The notes: generated from the sequence alone by a model not told the origin. 64,000 nucleotides of DNA from Gracilaria gracilis (GCA_030374805.1 JARGSG010000221.1:62001-126000); one strand, 5' to 3'. Counted from the stretch's first letter, positions 1 through 9,889 are shown. Numbers and translations: made by a program.

Positions 1-10
1 TATTTCCGAC

Positions 11-241
11 ATGGTTAAATGGCTCACAGCTCCAAATGAGGAAATGAAACATGGAACAAAATGCCCCAGTGACAGTACTGGAAATATTCGGAATATCATT
101 CGCGAAGAGATGCAAGCTTGTATTACCATTAATCTTCAGAACACAGTCTCCCTTGTTCGCCGAGAGGTGAAAGCGGCTCTCGCAGAACTGCTGAAGAGTA
201 AAGATCCCACTGAAGCAGAATCCGGTTCAAAACTCGAGTGA
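11..241 (+). CDS. C-terminal end of probable Harbinger accessory ORF
   Basis: The frame is open from the window edge to a TGA at 239-241, so this is probably the tail of a longer protein. The visible part is mostly helical and charged, with no domain I recognise. It lies 18 bp from the convergent end of the transposase. Harbinger elements normally carry a second Myb-like DNA-binding ORF, which makes this the likeliest identity. That is inferred from position only. Confidence 0.3.
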   Translation: MVKWLTAPNEEMKHGTKCPSDSTGNIRNIIREEMQACITINLQNTVSLVRREVKAALAELLKSKDPTEAESGSKLE

Positions 242-259
242 CCACATTTGCAAGCGAGA

Positions 260-1447
260 TCAACTGCAGTATACGCTTCGAATCTGATTATGTCCCATGG
301 TTCGAGTGCGAAGATTCATCATGTGGCAGCAAACCGAAATGATGTCGAATCTTCTAGCGGAATCGCCGGGTAATACAGACTGCAACCTTCTGAACGGGAG
401 TTTCAGTGCGCCGACTCCCCATTCTGCCGTTTGACGCCTAGATGGATACACTGACTGTAAAAGGACATCTATAATGTTTACCACAAATTGGTCTTTGTAT
501 GGTGGCACTTCGTTTGCCTTTCTAATCCGCAGTATCTTTCCGTTAGTTACATTCATGTTGTTACAGAACGCCGTATCACCCAGAATGCCATACCCTACTG
601 GCGTTTGAGAGTCATCAAGTCGAGGCCAATACAACCCTGAAACTCCTGCCAGTTTGCTGTCGTGCCATGAACCAGGATAGTTAACTGCAGCGTGAATTAT
701 CTCTCCAAAAAAGTTCCAAACAAACAGGTTGGTGACTTCTACATTTTGTGTATAGCCTTCAAAATAGGCATTTTGAACATCGAGGTCATTGTACGAAACA
801 CAATCAAACCGTCCTCCATCAGTCACAGCAAATACCCCTTTCAAGAGTTCCGCGGTTTCTGGTTTGGACTTGCGAAGCTGCTGCGCACTTGCTTCGATTT
901 CATCGAAACTGGGCCAAGTGATACGAGCATCTGGGATTTTGCCAGAGGAAAGTAGAATTCTAAGGAGCTGAATTCCGTATGAAAGCCAATCGCTTACTGA
1001 AGACGGCACAACACCGAATATAGGCGACAGCATGTACATCGTATCTCTTGTTCGGATGTACCAAATTGCCATACCTAAAAGATCAACTGTACCACGAAGA
1101 GGTTTCCGTCCCTTACTAGATGTCGTTCGTTTGTACGGTGACCAGTTGGGTACGGTTTGACGAAGGTTTGTGTAATGAGGTAGCAATATATCGAAAAACA
1201 CTGTTCTATTCACGCTTAAGGCGGTACAGAAATCATCGTCCGATCCGCAAGAGATAATAACATTCCATGGAGAACTTAATCTGCTGACTACTGGGCGACG
1301 GATTCCCGAGCGCTTGAATTTGGTTGATCTTGTTATGCGCTTCTGGCAGCGTTTTTCGTGGACTAGCGCTACGCTGCAATTCAACTGCATGACAACGGCT
1401 TGAACGAGAACGGCAAGAACGTGACGGTGGAGGTTTTCAGGACGCAT
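260..1447 (-). CDS. PIF/Harbinger transposase (DDE_Tnp_4 type)
   Basis: This 395-aa ORF has no internal stop. The DDE triad is visible as TDGGRF (residue ~208), LGDTAF (~290) and the glutamate of TAEWGVGALK (~340), followed by a basic PFRRLQ stretch typical of the family. PGSWHDSKLAG, the conserved segment between the first two acidic residues, is also present. The length suits a HARBI1-type nuclease, which cuts and joins element ends and needs a Myb-like partner for DNA binding. The ATG at 1447 is the first in frame. A donor-like CAAGTAAGTC lies about 50 bp upstream on the same strand, so an upstream exon is possible. The frame is intact, so it may be functional. Confidence 0.85.
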   Translation of the reverse strand: MRPENLHRHVLAVLVQAVVMQLNCSVALVHEKRCQKRITRSTKFKRSGIRRPVVSRLSSPWNVIISCGSDDDFCTALSVNRTVFFDILLPHYTNLRQTVPNWSPYKRTTSSKGRKPLRGTVDLLGMAIWYIRTRDTMYMLSPIFGVVPSSVSDWLSYGIQLLRILLSSGKIPDARITWPSFDEIEASAQQLRKSKPETAELLKGVFAVTDGGRFDCVSYNDLDVQNAYFEGYTQNVEVTNLFVWNFFGEIIHAAVNYPGSWHDSKLAGVSGLYWPRLDDSQTPVGYGILGDTAFCNNMNVTNGKILRIRKANEVPPYKDQFVVNIIDVLLQSVYPSRRQTAEWGVGALKLPFRRLQSVLPGDSARRFDIISVCCHMMNLRTRTMGHNQIRSVYCS

Positions 1448-1590
1448 GGTTCATTCAACATTGACGAAGACATTGATGGTAGAAAAGCGCAAGACTTACT
1501 TGAGGTAGAAATGGTTAGCAATCATTATGAAGTAAAGGAAAAGAAGGACGCATAACTTACACACCAGACCGAAGTATTGTGGTGTAGCAG

Positions 1591-1820
1591 TGTAGCCATA
1601 TTAGGCGCCAGCCCAACTGCGTGGGTGGCACCTTGCAGGAGATTACCGCAACGGGAATCACAGACGTAGACAGACTGTCTTTGTCTTCCTAGCAGTAGTC
1701 GTAGAGTAGTATAAAAGTAAAGACAGAGATGCAACTCTCTTCTGACGAGCACACACACTCAGTCATCATCAACATCAAGTTTCATTTATTCAACAGTTCA
1801 ATTGCGCATCTTGCGCCACA
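1591..1820 (+). repeat. 5' LTR of Copia-1
   Basis: It starts TGTAGCC and ends GCCACA, and appears identical to 8114-8343. It contains a TATA box at 1710-1717, so transcription should start roughly 25-30 bp later inside the LTR. Confidence 0.95.
1710..1717 (+). promoter_or_regulatory. TATA box in Copia-1 LTR
   Basis: TATAAAAG lies 110 bp from the 3' edge of the LTR and is repeated in the 3' LTR. A start about 30 bp downstream would leave the ATG at 1729 outside the transcript, so the short ORF beginning there is probably not translated. Confidence 0.6.
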
Positions 1821-1945
1821 TTCGCGAAGTAAGCCGCATTTCTGCGCACAGAGCCTACTCTGCAGTCTACTCCTACCCAGTACAAGTTCACCTATAGTGT
1901 CTTTTACTGCGTTCGAGCCTGCTGTCTTTAAGACAAAGAGTTTCA

Positions 1946-2733
1946 AGTAAGTTTTACTGCTCAAACCACTCGCTACGACTACGTACTAACCTACGTTTTC
2001 CTACCCAGTGTCTTCCTCTTCGGAGTACTCCTCCGTTCCGGGGACCCCCCCGTACCCCGCAGTCTTGGATTTGGAGGCCGTTGAAGTCGATCCCTACATT
2101 CAGGCGAATTGCTACTGCCCTGCTACACCCTCCCCGCTACGGTTATCACCCGCCCCGTCTGACAAACCACTGCACGCCGGTCCCACCTCTCCAGGGCCCT
2201 CCGACGCGGCGCCTCGCCCATTGACCCCCGCGTCGTCCACCGCGTCTCTCGACGACGACGGATTTCGAAAGTCACCCTCGTTGCCACCCCCTCCCCGCCC
2301 GCACAAACGACGCCCCAGAGGCACGTGCCACGGCGCATCGAGAAACACCCGTCCCACCCCGGCATTGTTGCCCGTGCAACGTCATCCGTCACCGGCGTAC
2401 AGTACCCCTGCAGCCTTGCTGTCGCCCCCACGTGGCATAAAGCCAATCGACGCCGGCGCCGCGATACAAATTGAACGCGTGGCAATTGCAAAGCAAAAGC
2501 GAAAAGCGAAAAGTAAGAAAATTTTTACTTGCGACTGCGGCGCTGTCAGCCACACTAAGGCTACTTACAGGGTGCAACTAAAAGGGCGTAAGCATCTAGC
2601 TTACACGGGCCGGACCGTTTCCGTGGACCAGAGGTCGTGTAGACCTTGTAGGGAAACATTCAACACGAAGATTGATCTGGACCGCCACCGCTCAGGCCGC
2701 CGCCACCGAAGTGTTGTGAATAAGCTAAAGTAA
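1946..2733 (+). CDS. Extra ORF of Copia-1: zinc-finger protein with splice-made start
   Basis: The model is join(1946,2009..2733), 241 aa. Residues 2-150 are Ser/Pro-rich and look disordered. A lysine-rich patch (KQKRKAKSKK, about 160-170) could be a nuclear localisation signal. The C-terminus has a CDC pair and then a C2H2-like finger, C-x2-C-x12-H-x5-H (CRPC to HRSGRRH). It sits between the 5' LTR and gag-pol in sense orientation, a place where copia elements normally have no gene. The whole frame lacks an internal methionine, so the initiator depends on the intron at 1947-2008. A nuclear or nucleic-acid-binding role is plausible, but the function is not known. Confidence 0.7.
1947..2008 (+). 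other. 62-nt spliceosomal intron in the Copia-1 leader
   Basis: The donor is GTAAGT at 1947, a perfect TACTAAC branch site lies at 1984-1990, and a pyrimidine-rich run ends in CCCAG at 2008. Splicing joins A1946 to TG2009-2010 and so creates an ATG exactly in frame with the downstream zinc-finger ORF, which has no other methionine. In unspliced RNA the same frame opens only on GTG. Confidence 0.75.
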
Positions 2734-3002
2734 ACTAGTTTTTTACACATTTAGCAATACTTTCTTTATCTATTCTAGTTTTATCAATACAAACTTCTTC
2801 AAAACCACAAAAACCCAAGTAAAAAGCATAAAACTTATCAAAAATTAACAAAAAATACATAAAACATTAAAAAACAATAAATTATAGATTATTATTTTAA
2901 TATTAGCCAATATTTTGAAAATTTCATAGTATAATAATTTATTTTTTGATCATTTTTTGAAGTTTCCATTTTCCATTAGAGAAAGACTTGAAAATTTTAA
3001 AT

Positions 3003-6000
3003 ATGGTTTTTGACCGTCAAACCCCTCCTGTGCTTCGCTCAAGGACCCCAAGTGCCCCTCCAAGGAACTCACCGCAGGCAGGAGAGCGAAACCCAACCGG
3101 ATCTCACCTCCAATCAGGATCAACCGCCGGACCTTCAAACCCGGGGCCTTCCAATCCAGAAGCTTCCGCAAGGACTCCTCCCAATCGTAACACGGACTCG
3201 TCTAGTTCTCCGATTCCTACGAATAACGTTTCCATTAATCGTCATTCTACTCTCTCTCCGGGTACTACCCCCAATCCTCCGCTTCGTTCACCCTTTCCTC
3301 CCCCGGGATCATCAATTCCCCCCATCTCCCAATATGGGCCATCAAATATTCACACGAACCTCTTTGGAGAACATTTGATCATACACAATGAACCGCAGCG
3401 TAATCTTTGGGAAGCTATTCGATCCTATCAACTGGATATTCCAAACCTCACCGGAAATCAAATTGTTCGAGAACTCCGCAATGATTTCACACCCGAACAG
3501 TTATTTCAGAACGAATTAACTCAAAATCTGAGTCTATTCAGCTCTTTGGCTAGGCTGATTAATCGTCTTGGTGGAAATTTGTCCAGTAATTCAAACCGTA
3601 CACTCCCTCGTCTTGCTCATACAATTTATATCAACCATGAAGATATTAATACAGCTATGAAATTACTTGACGACTCACAAGGCATTCTTCCGCCACAGGC
3701 ACAACCACCTGTTGAGAATCCTATTCTTTTCCGCCTTGTTGACCCCCCTTCTACTGGTACAATCCCTCCCACCACCAATTCTCCTGAAGAACCTGCGCAT
3801 GTCAACACCATACACATTCGAACTCATCGTCAAAATTCTCAAGACCACCCTCCTAATCGGAATGAGTCGAAGCCTAATTATTCTAAATTAGCACACAGTG
3901 TGGCAATGCGCTTCAAAGATAAGTCCTCTAAATTTTCTGGAGCAATTGGTGAATCTTGGGAAGAATTCTTTAGGGAATACAAATTAGCCCTGGCTGACTA
4001 CGATGTTCCCTCGGACAGGCAAATTTCCTTTATGCACCATATCCTTCGTGACAAGGCTAAGAGATTCTTCTTGGAAAAGATATTCGATCGTGTTGATTCA
4101 CTCGATATGGCAAATGATCTCATGGAAAACCAATACAATTCTACTGCACGAAAGAAACGAATTGAAAACCAATTGACCGCCATCCGTTTTGAAAGTTACG
4201 AGAAAAACGAAGGCAGCAGTACCAAGGCTTTGGAAACACTTGAAGCTGACATTTCTAAACTTGCACCGCAAGGTCCGGCTCATTGTCAGTCTGAAGCCTG
4301 TCGTATTGGATTTCTCCGTAAGGCCGTTGTCGGCAACACTTGGGCCACACTTCCCATTGCACGTTTGGACACTGAACAGCTTAACTTCCAAGAATTCTAC
4401 ACCCAATTGGAATGTGCCATCCAACGTGAGAATGAAGAGAAGATAGCTCGAAAAGAAACCAACCCATTTGGTTCCTCATCCAAGTCCAAACTGTTCGACA
4501 CAAATTACAATTCTGGCCCTCCCGCTCGTTACGGTCGATACAAGCACAATCGAAAGAACTATCGAAACAACAATCGCTTCCGCAAGAATGTAATTTGCTT
4601 TGGATGTGGTGAAGAAGGTCACGTAATCAGAAATTGTAAGAACCCCCAGGATCTCACCACAGTCGCCTCCCGTAAGGTACAATATCTTCAACGTTCTGGT
4701 AAATTCAACTCACAGAACAAAGCCCTCAAACACGTACTGTACGAGCTTTGCACCCAAACCCAGGATGGTAGTGAGGATGAATCAGATTTTGAAGACCCGA
4801 ACACATTCTTCGAAACAAAAGATGTGCGCGATGATGCCTTACAGGCTAATGACGAAGGAGATTCTGACTCCGACGAAATCATTGACGAACAGCCCGATCC
4901 TTTCAAGACTTGCTACACGCAATTTGACATCGACAACTCCACCTCACCTTTGGACTTTGGCCAAACTCGCAAAGACGCACTGAAACGCAAACTTCACAGT
5001 GTTCCAAAAGGTACAGCACATAAACTTCGAAGATATTTGAAACGCAAATTTACGTGCTTTTTGGTATCAAAGGACGAGTTGGAATTCTCTTGTAATGAGG
5101 AATTTAATGGTGGATGTCTCGATATTGGCGCACAACGCTCTGTCATTGGTCATAAGCAAGCTAAAGCATATTGCACCAAGTACGGTATCGAAATGAAGAA
5201 ACGCAAAAGCAACATTCTGTTCCGTTTGGGAGACAACATTTTCAACAGCATTGCCCAGATCCCCATCCGAATTTTCGCACCGCAAGGACGCATCATAAAG
5301 CTAACGGTCGACGTTATTGATTGTGATATCCCATTTCTACTTGGCCTAGACTTCCTTGATCGAGAAAAGATCTACGTCAATAATGTCGACAACCTGTTGG
5401 TGTGCAATAATGGATGGGAAATGCCTTTGACACGTAAATTAGGACACATTTATCTCGAGATGAATGAATTCCAAACGTTATTCAGCAAAAATGAATTACG
5501 TCGTTTGCATCTTCACTTCTATCATCCATCAGTGGAAAAGCTCTTCAATCTTCTTAAACGAGCTAAACCAGAAGAAGCAAACAAAGAGACAAGAGAACTG
5601 CTTACTTCCATTAGCAAAGCTTGTCAGACGTGTCAACGTTTCACTCCAAAACCACAGCGCTTTCGTGTTTCATTTCCACATGGTGTAATCTTCAACCAGG
5701 ACCTAGCTATAGACTTATTTACAATTAATAAGAAGGCCGTGTTACATGTAGTTGATATTCACACACACTTCGGTGCCGCTCGATTCCTCGAAGGACAATC
5801 ACTGGATGATATCTGGAATACTTTTCTCAACTGTTGGGCTCAGGTTTACACTGGATACCCGGACTCGATCCGTTGTGATCAAGGATCTGTTTTCACTTCC
5901 CCGAAATGGAAAGGCAAACTGGATGAATTTGGAATTGACTTTCGCCTTTCTGGCGTGGAAAGCCATAACTCAATCGGTGCCGGTGAACGTTATCACGCAC

Positions 6001-8069
6001 CCCTACGTCGTATCTTTAACAAAATTAAATACGATGCAGATATTGACAACGATGATCTCATTCTCGCTACAGCTGTCAAAGCTATGAACGATACCATGAA
6101 CCCTGAAGGCCTCGTCCCATCCCTTCTCGTATTTGGAGTTCTCCCCCGTTTTCCAGGCATTCACACTCAACTGCCAGACCAGGAAGAGCGCATGCAAGCT
6201 CTGTTAACCGCGCGTTCAGAAATGGAAATCATTTCAAATGAACTACGTTTGAAAACTGCCCTGGACTCACGTCTACCAGAAGCAGTTCACCATGACTACA
6301 CTCCAGGTGACATGGTACTCATCTTTCGAGAAAACGTTTCCCCAAACTGGACAGGACCCTTCAAAGTCACCCGTATTGAAGGCAAGCAGATTTTCGTTCA
6401 GAAAGAGAATGGCGAAGTACAACATAGCGTTCATCAAGCTAAGCCACACGTAAACGAAAACTCTAATGACCAATTAGAGAAGACCAAATCAGTGCCGAAT
6501 AACATGGAGCATTTACTCAATTATTGCTTCTCTCAATTCAACACATTTATAACCGAAGTTCTGAAACCAAACGACCCCCGTAAAGACTATCCTGAATTCT
6601 TGAAAGCCAAGAAAAAGGAAACTGAAGGATTAGTGAAAAGAGGAACTTGGAAAGAAATTAGTAAATCTGAAGTACCAACCGACGCCAATATCAGTGGATC
6701 CCGATTCGTTTATTCAATTAAGAATCCTGGCACCCCTGATGAACTATTCAAAGCTCGACTCGTAGCACAAGGTTTTTCTGACAAGGATCAGAATTATTTA
6801 GTACATAATGCCACCACAGTAAGGCATAGTACGGTTCGCCTTATCCTATCGATCGCAGCGATTTTCGGTTGGAAGGTATGGAGCCATGACGTCACTCAGG
6901 CGTACATACAAAGCAGTCAGAACCTAGCAAGAGAAGTATACTTGAAACCTCCTAAGGAAATGAATTTATCCGAAGGAACTATGCTTCAATTAATTAAACC
7001 TCTCTACGGTTTACCAGACGCTAGTGATTACTGGAATGTAACCATCATGGATCACATCCGTAACGATCTCCAAATGAACCCAATGAAAGGAGACATTTCC
7101 GCGTTTTACAGACGCAAACACGACGCCTTAATTGGACTACTTGGATCCTACGTCGACGATTCAATCATCACTGGGGACAGAGAGTTTCTCCACATTAGTG
7201 AGAAAACATTGGAACGTTTTGAATCCCGGGAAAGGGAAATGGATAGTTTCAAGTTCGCTGGAACGCAAGTGGAAACTGGAAATGGAAGTTATGTAATTCA
7301 CCAGAAGGACTTTTTGAACAGGCTACTCCCGCTCAATGACTCAGGAAGCTACACAGAGTTTCGTTCCAAGAGAGCACAATTAGCTTGGCTCGTTTATTCC
7401 TACCCACACATTTCCTTTTATGTGAACAAATGTGCACAACTTACTGCAGAAAAGTTTACCATAAAAGATGGGAAAAGAATGAACAAAATGATAAAGCAGA
7501 TTAAGAACGCTGATCCGCTTTGCATGAAGTTCGTAAAACTGGATTTGGAATCACTACATATTAGGATATATAGTGACTCTTCGTTTGCTAATAATGATGA
7601 TCTCAAATCCCAACTGGGATATATTATCTTACTGGCCGATAAGTACAACAATTGCAATATCGTTAAGTTCAAAAGCTACAAGAGTCGCCGTGTTGTGAGA
7701 TCAGTATTGGGAGGTGAGGTGTATGCATTCGCAGATGCATTTGACAGTGGTTTTACTTTGAAAAATGATTTAGCACGTATACTTGGAAGGGATATACCGA
7801 TCAAAATGTTCACGGATTCAATGAGTCTTTTCAATGTCATAACCAAGTCATCTGAGACTGCTGAAAAGCGTTTGCTCATTGACATAAGCTCAGTGAGAGA
7901 ATCCTATGACCGCCATGAAATTTCGGACGTTGGTTTTCTTCGCTCGGAATATAATCCGTCAGATTTATTCACTAAGTTAACTAAGAATAATGTTTTTGAA
8001 AATATATTACTTTGCAACAAAGTTGAGCATCCGACGGAGCAGTGGGTTGTTAGAGATTGGAACATTTAA
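3003..8069 (+). CDS. Copia-1 Gag-Pol polyprotein
   Basis: A single 1688-aa frame without stops. The start is the ATG at 3003; an upstream TTG in frame was ignored. Domains in order: Gag region; CCHC knuckle CFGCGEEGHVIRNC (~531-544); protease with the variant motif LDIGAQ (~705); pre-integrase H/H/C/C finger (~835-880); integrase core with DLAIDLF, RCDQGSV and GAGERYHAP as the D,D,E segments (~902, ~958, ~994); a WTGPFKV module (~1116) like the GPY/F motif more usual in Ty3/gypsy; RT with YVDD (~1382); RNase H with YSDSSFAN (~1523). A 270-bp AT-rich spacer separates it from the zinc-finger ORF. Intact and probably competent. Confidence 0.93.
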   Translation: MVFDRQTPPVLRSRTPSAPPRNSPQAGERNPTGSHLQSGSTAGPSNPGPSNPEASARTPPNRNTDSSSSPIPTNNVSINRHSTLSPGTTPNPPLRSPFPPPGSSIPPISQYGPSNIHTNLFGEHLIIHNEPQRNLWEAIRSYQLDIPNLTGNQIVRELRNDFTPEQLFQNELTQNLSLFSSLARLINRLGGNLSSNSNRTLPRLAHTIYINHEDINTAMKLLDDSQGILPPQAQPPVENPILFRLVDPPSTGTIPPTTNSPEEPAHVNTIHIRTHRQNSQDHPPNRNESKPNYSKLAHSVAMRFKDKSSKFSGAIGESWEEFFREYKLALADYDVPSDRQISFMHHILRDKAKRFFLEKIFDRVDSLDMANDLMENQYNSTARKKRIENQLTAIRFESYEKNEGSSTKALETLEADISKLAPQGPAHCQSEACRIGFLRKAVVGNTWATLPIARLDTEQLNFQEFYTQLECAIQRENEEKIARKETNPFGSSSKSKLFDTNYNSGPPARYGRYKHNRKNYRNNNRFRKNVICFGCGEEGHVIRNCKNPQDLTTVASRKVQYLQRSGKFNSQNKALKHVLYELCTQTQDGSEDESDFEDPNTFFETKDVRDDALQANDEGDSDSDEIIDEQPDPFKTCYTQFDIDNSTSPLDFGQTRKDALKRKLHSVPKGTAHKLRRYLKRKFTCFLVSKDELEFSCNEEFNGGCLDIGAQRSVIGHKQAKAYCTKYGIEMKKRKSNILFRLGDNIFNSIAQIPIRIFAPQGRIIKLTVDVIDCDIPFLLGLDFLDREKIYVNNVDNLLVCNNGWEMPLTRKLGHIYLEMNEFQTLFSKNELRRLHLHFYHPSVEKLFNLLKRAKPEEANKETRELLTSISKACQTCQRFTPKPQRFRVSFPHGVIFNQDLAIDLFTINKKAVLHVVDIHTHFGAARFLEGQSLDDIWNTFLNCWAQVYTGYPDSIRCDQGSVFTSPKWKGKLDEFGIDFRLSGVESHNSIGAGERYHAPLRRIFNKIKYDADIDNDDLILATAVKAMNDTMNPEGLVPSLLVFGVLPRFPGIHTQLPDQEERMQALLTARSEMEIISNELRLKTALDSRLPEAVHHDYTPGDMVLIFRENVSPNWTGPFKVTRIEGKQIFVQKENGEVQHSVHQAKPHVNENSNDQLEKTKSVPNNMEHLLNYCFSQFNTFITEVLKPNDPRKDYPEFLKAKKKETEGLVKRGTWKEISKSEVPTDANISGSRFVYSIKNPGTPDELFKARLVAQGFSDKDQNYLVHNATTVRHSTVRLILSIAAIFGWKVWSHDVTQAYIQSSQNLAREVYLKPPKEMNLSEGTMLQLIKPLYGLPDASDYWNVTIMDHIRNDLQMNPMKGDISAFYRRKHDALIGLLGSYVDDSIITGDREFLHISEKTLERFESREREMDSFKFAGTQVETGNGSYVIHQKDFLNRLLPLNDSGSYTEFRSKRAQLAWLVYSYPHISFYVNKCAQLTAEKFTIKDGKRMNKMIKQIKNADPLCMKFVKLDLESLHIRIYSDSSFANNDDLKSQLGYIILLADKYNNCNIVKFKSYKSRRVVRSVLGGEVYAFADAFDSGFTLKNDLARILGRDIPIKMFTDSMSLFNVITKSSETAEKRLLIDISSVRESYDRHEISDVGFLRSEYNPSDLFTKLTKNNVFENILLCNKVEHPTEQWVVRDWNI

Positions 8070-8099
8070 TGATATATGGTTTACAATATAATCTTGTTT

Positions 8100-8113
8100 A
8101 GAAAGAGAGCGAA
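8100..8113 (+). other. Polypurine tract of Copia-1
   Basis: A purine-rich run (AGAAAGAGAGCGAA, one C) abuts the 3' LTR at 8114. This is the usual position of the plus-strand primer in LTR retrotransposons. Confidence 0.7.
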
Positions 8114-8343
8114 TGTAGCCATATTAGGCGCCAGCCCAACTGCGTGGGTGGCACCTTGCAGGAGATTACCGCAACGGGAATCACAGACGTAGACAGACTG
8201 TCTTTGTCTTCCTAGCAGTAGTCGTAGAGTAGTATAAAAGTAAAGACAGAGATGCAACTCTCTTCTGACGAGCACACACACTCAGTCATCATCAACATCA
8301 AGTTTCATTTATTCAACAGTTCAATTGCGCATCTTGCGCCACA
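8114..8343 (+). repeat. 3' LTR of Copia-1
   Basis: 230 bp, matching 1591-1820 base for base as far as I can read. The target duplication AGCAG follows directly. Confidence 0.95.
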
Positions 8344-8582
8344 AGCAGCTCCTGTGAACCCACTTCATTACGTCAAACTGACGTATATGTCCTCAGTCGT
8401 TGGCTGCCATTACGCTGCATTTGGTTGGATCAGAAGTACTGGAGTGTAACAGTGCTCAATTCTTGGATGATCCCAGTCTCCATAAATGAAGCAACTCGTT
8501 CTTTCGTTCAGTGAAAGTTTGCCTCTATTGTTTCCAACCAAACGGAGCCTTGGTCGCAGCTAGGGTGGGCAAATGTGCCCCT

Positions 8583-8589
8583 ATATAAA
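8583..8589 (+). promoter_or_regulatory. TATA box of the C2H2 gene
   Basis: TATATAA lies about 105 bp upstream of the ATG at 8692. The stretch 8349-8691 between the retrotransposon and the gene holds nothing else I can identify and is read as promoter plus 5' leader. Confidence 0.5.
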
Positions 8590-8691
8590 GAGCATTGTTC
8601 GACTTTCTCGTCACTCGAGTCCTGGTTCGCCATACCCAGCCGCCGGAGCAAAGTCAACGCACGTACAAAATTTCTCTTAAACTCCTAAACG

Positions 8692-9340
8692 ATGTCAGGC
8701 CAAGGTTCTAGTTCAAGTGGGAAAAAGAAGACGAAAATATACTGCCCCGAACCCTCATGCACGACGTAAGTTAGAATGGTATTCTTATTCGAATCGGTTG
8801 GTGTAGCCTGTAACTATTGTTGTTGCTGAGGCGTTCTGGTATTCAAAAGGGTGCATCTGACGCAATGCCACATTTGATATCTAAATGTACTGTTGAAGTC
8901 AAGAACCGTTTACTTCAGGGTGTGAGTACCTCAACTTCAATGTATAATAGGACCCATAGGACTGCAGCGAAAGAGAAAGCCTTTTGAGACCCGCGATCTG
9001 AGCATGAGTCATGTTTAACGACTAACTTCTTTTGTTCTGAAAGCTTCGTATAGCAGGCATACGAATTACTTCCACAAAGGTGGCAGCGAAGGACAAAGGG
9101 GTTCACACGAATGTAGGTTGTGTGGGAACACATACACGGATAAGAACAGTCTCAACCGACACAAGAAAAAGAAGCATGTAAGTGTTCTCGAACTTCTCTG
9201 TACTTCTGCAAGAAACAGTATCTAACCAAATGAAACGAGGAAAACAGGAGAGTCCCAGATATGACTGCCCAAATCCGATCTGCAACGAAAGCTTTCGAAG
9301 CCAAGAGAAGTTAGACCAACACCTTCTGCGACACATATGA
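8692..9340 (+). CDS. Small three-exon C2H2 zinc-finger protein
   Basis: The model is join(8692..8765, 9057..9177, 9248..9340), 95 aa. Donors are GTAAGT at 8766 and 9178. The first intron (291 nt) has ACTAAC before TAGCAG; the second (70 nt) ends AAACAG. All joins keep frame. The protein has a Ser/Lys-rich N-terminus, a C-x4-C start of an imperfect finger, a good finger C-x2-C-x12-H-x4-H (CRLCG to HKKKKH) and a canonical last finger C-x4-C-x12-H-x3-H ending at the stop. A TATA box lies at 8583. It looks like a host DNA-binding protein. Its finger arrangement resembles that of the Copia-1 zinc-finger ORF 6 kb upstream. Confidence 0.75.
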
Positions 9341-9833
9341 AAGGACTGCTATTGCCAAGTATCGCTATTTGCACCGCTCGTCGCAAACGATTCTTAGAGT
9401 TGCTGATGGGGGGTACATTGCATCCCGGTCCGGCTTTGTTTTATAGACAAATGATTAAATACCTGATACATGCACTTTGAGCTTGTTAGCACTGCGCTTT
9501 GAATGGTGAAGAGAGAACCACCCCGTCTGGTGTTAATTACCCAACACAACAGAATGATATCGATATTATTATGTATATGTGCACAGATCAACTTCACTCC
9601 CTTCTCTCTTTGACGTGAAAACGCGCACGTTAATTCCTCGTATGCGTGGGTTGCTAAGACCCGACGACTTATAACACTTCTATACCGCAGCCACTAACTA
9701 CTAGCCGGTAACTGTGCTACAGTTACTGGGCTTCAAAAAGAAAGTGTTAGAGCCCTTAGGTGTTTTCGACCGCAGGTGTTTCGCTACCGACGCTTTTCGC
9801 CTTCTTTTTTCTTTCAAGCACTTCATTCAGCCT
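9341..9833. other. Intergenic, no gene seen
   Basis: The stretch from the zinc-finger gene stop to the piggyBac end holds only short antisense frames without recognisable motifs. Confidence 0.6.
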
Positions 9834-9854
9834 CTAGTGTCTACACGACCACTG

Positions 9855-9889
9855 TACTCATATGAGTCCAACTGTACTCATATGAGTAC
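9855..9889. repeat. Paired subterminal palindromes, left end of piggyBac-1
   Basis: Two palindromes centred on CATATG lie at 9855-9868 and 9874-9889, just inside the left terminal repeat. The second is a perfect 16-mer. They are candidate transposase-binding sites by position and symmetry. Confidence 0.75.

Larger units (their letters stand above)
1..1500. mobile_element. PIF/Harbinger element, left side cut by window edge
   Basis: A Harbinger transposase on the minus strand (260-1447) faces a short plus-strand ORF tail (11-241). The second Harbinger in this window, at 20875-23586, has the same convergent two-ORF plan, so both ORFs here are assigned to one element. Neither terminus was found: the left end lies outside the window, and no matching repeat is visible before the copia target duplication at 1586. 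The right boundary given is approximate. Confidence 0.45.
1591..8343 (+). mobile_element. Full-length Ty1/copia LTR retrotransposon (Copia-1)
   Basis: Two 230-bp direct repeats, beginning TGTAGCC and ending GCGCCACA, bound the element. They are flanked by the 5-bp target duplication AGCAG (1586-1590 and 8344-8348). The LTRs look identical by eye, so insertion is recent. Inside are a 62-nt intron, an extra zinc-finger ORF, and one long gag-pol frame in the order protease, integrase, RT, RNase H, which defines Ty1/copia. A purine tract precedes the 3' LTR. I did not recognise a tRNA primer site after the 5' LTR. Confidence 0.95.

Noticed and set aside
1729-1950. 73-aa ORF in the Copia-1 leader
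   Set aside because: Its ATG lies only 12 bp past the TATA box, it runs into the intron, and its frame does not continue into exon 2.
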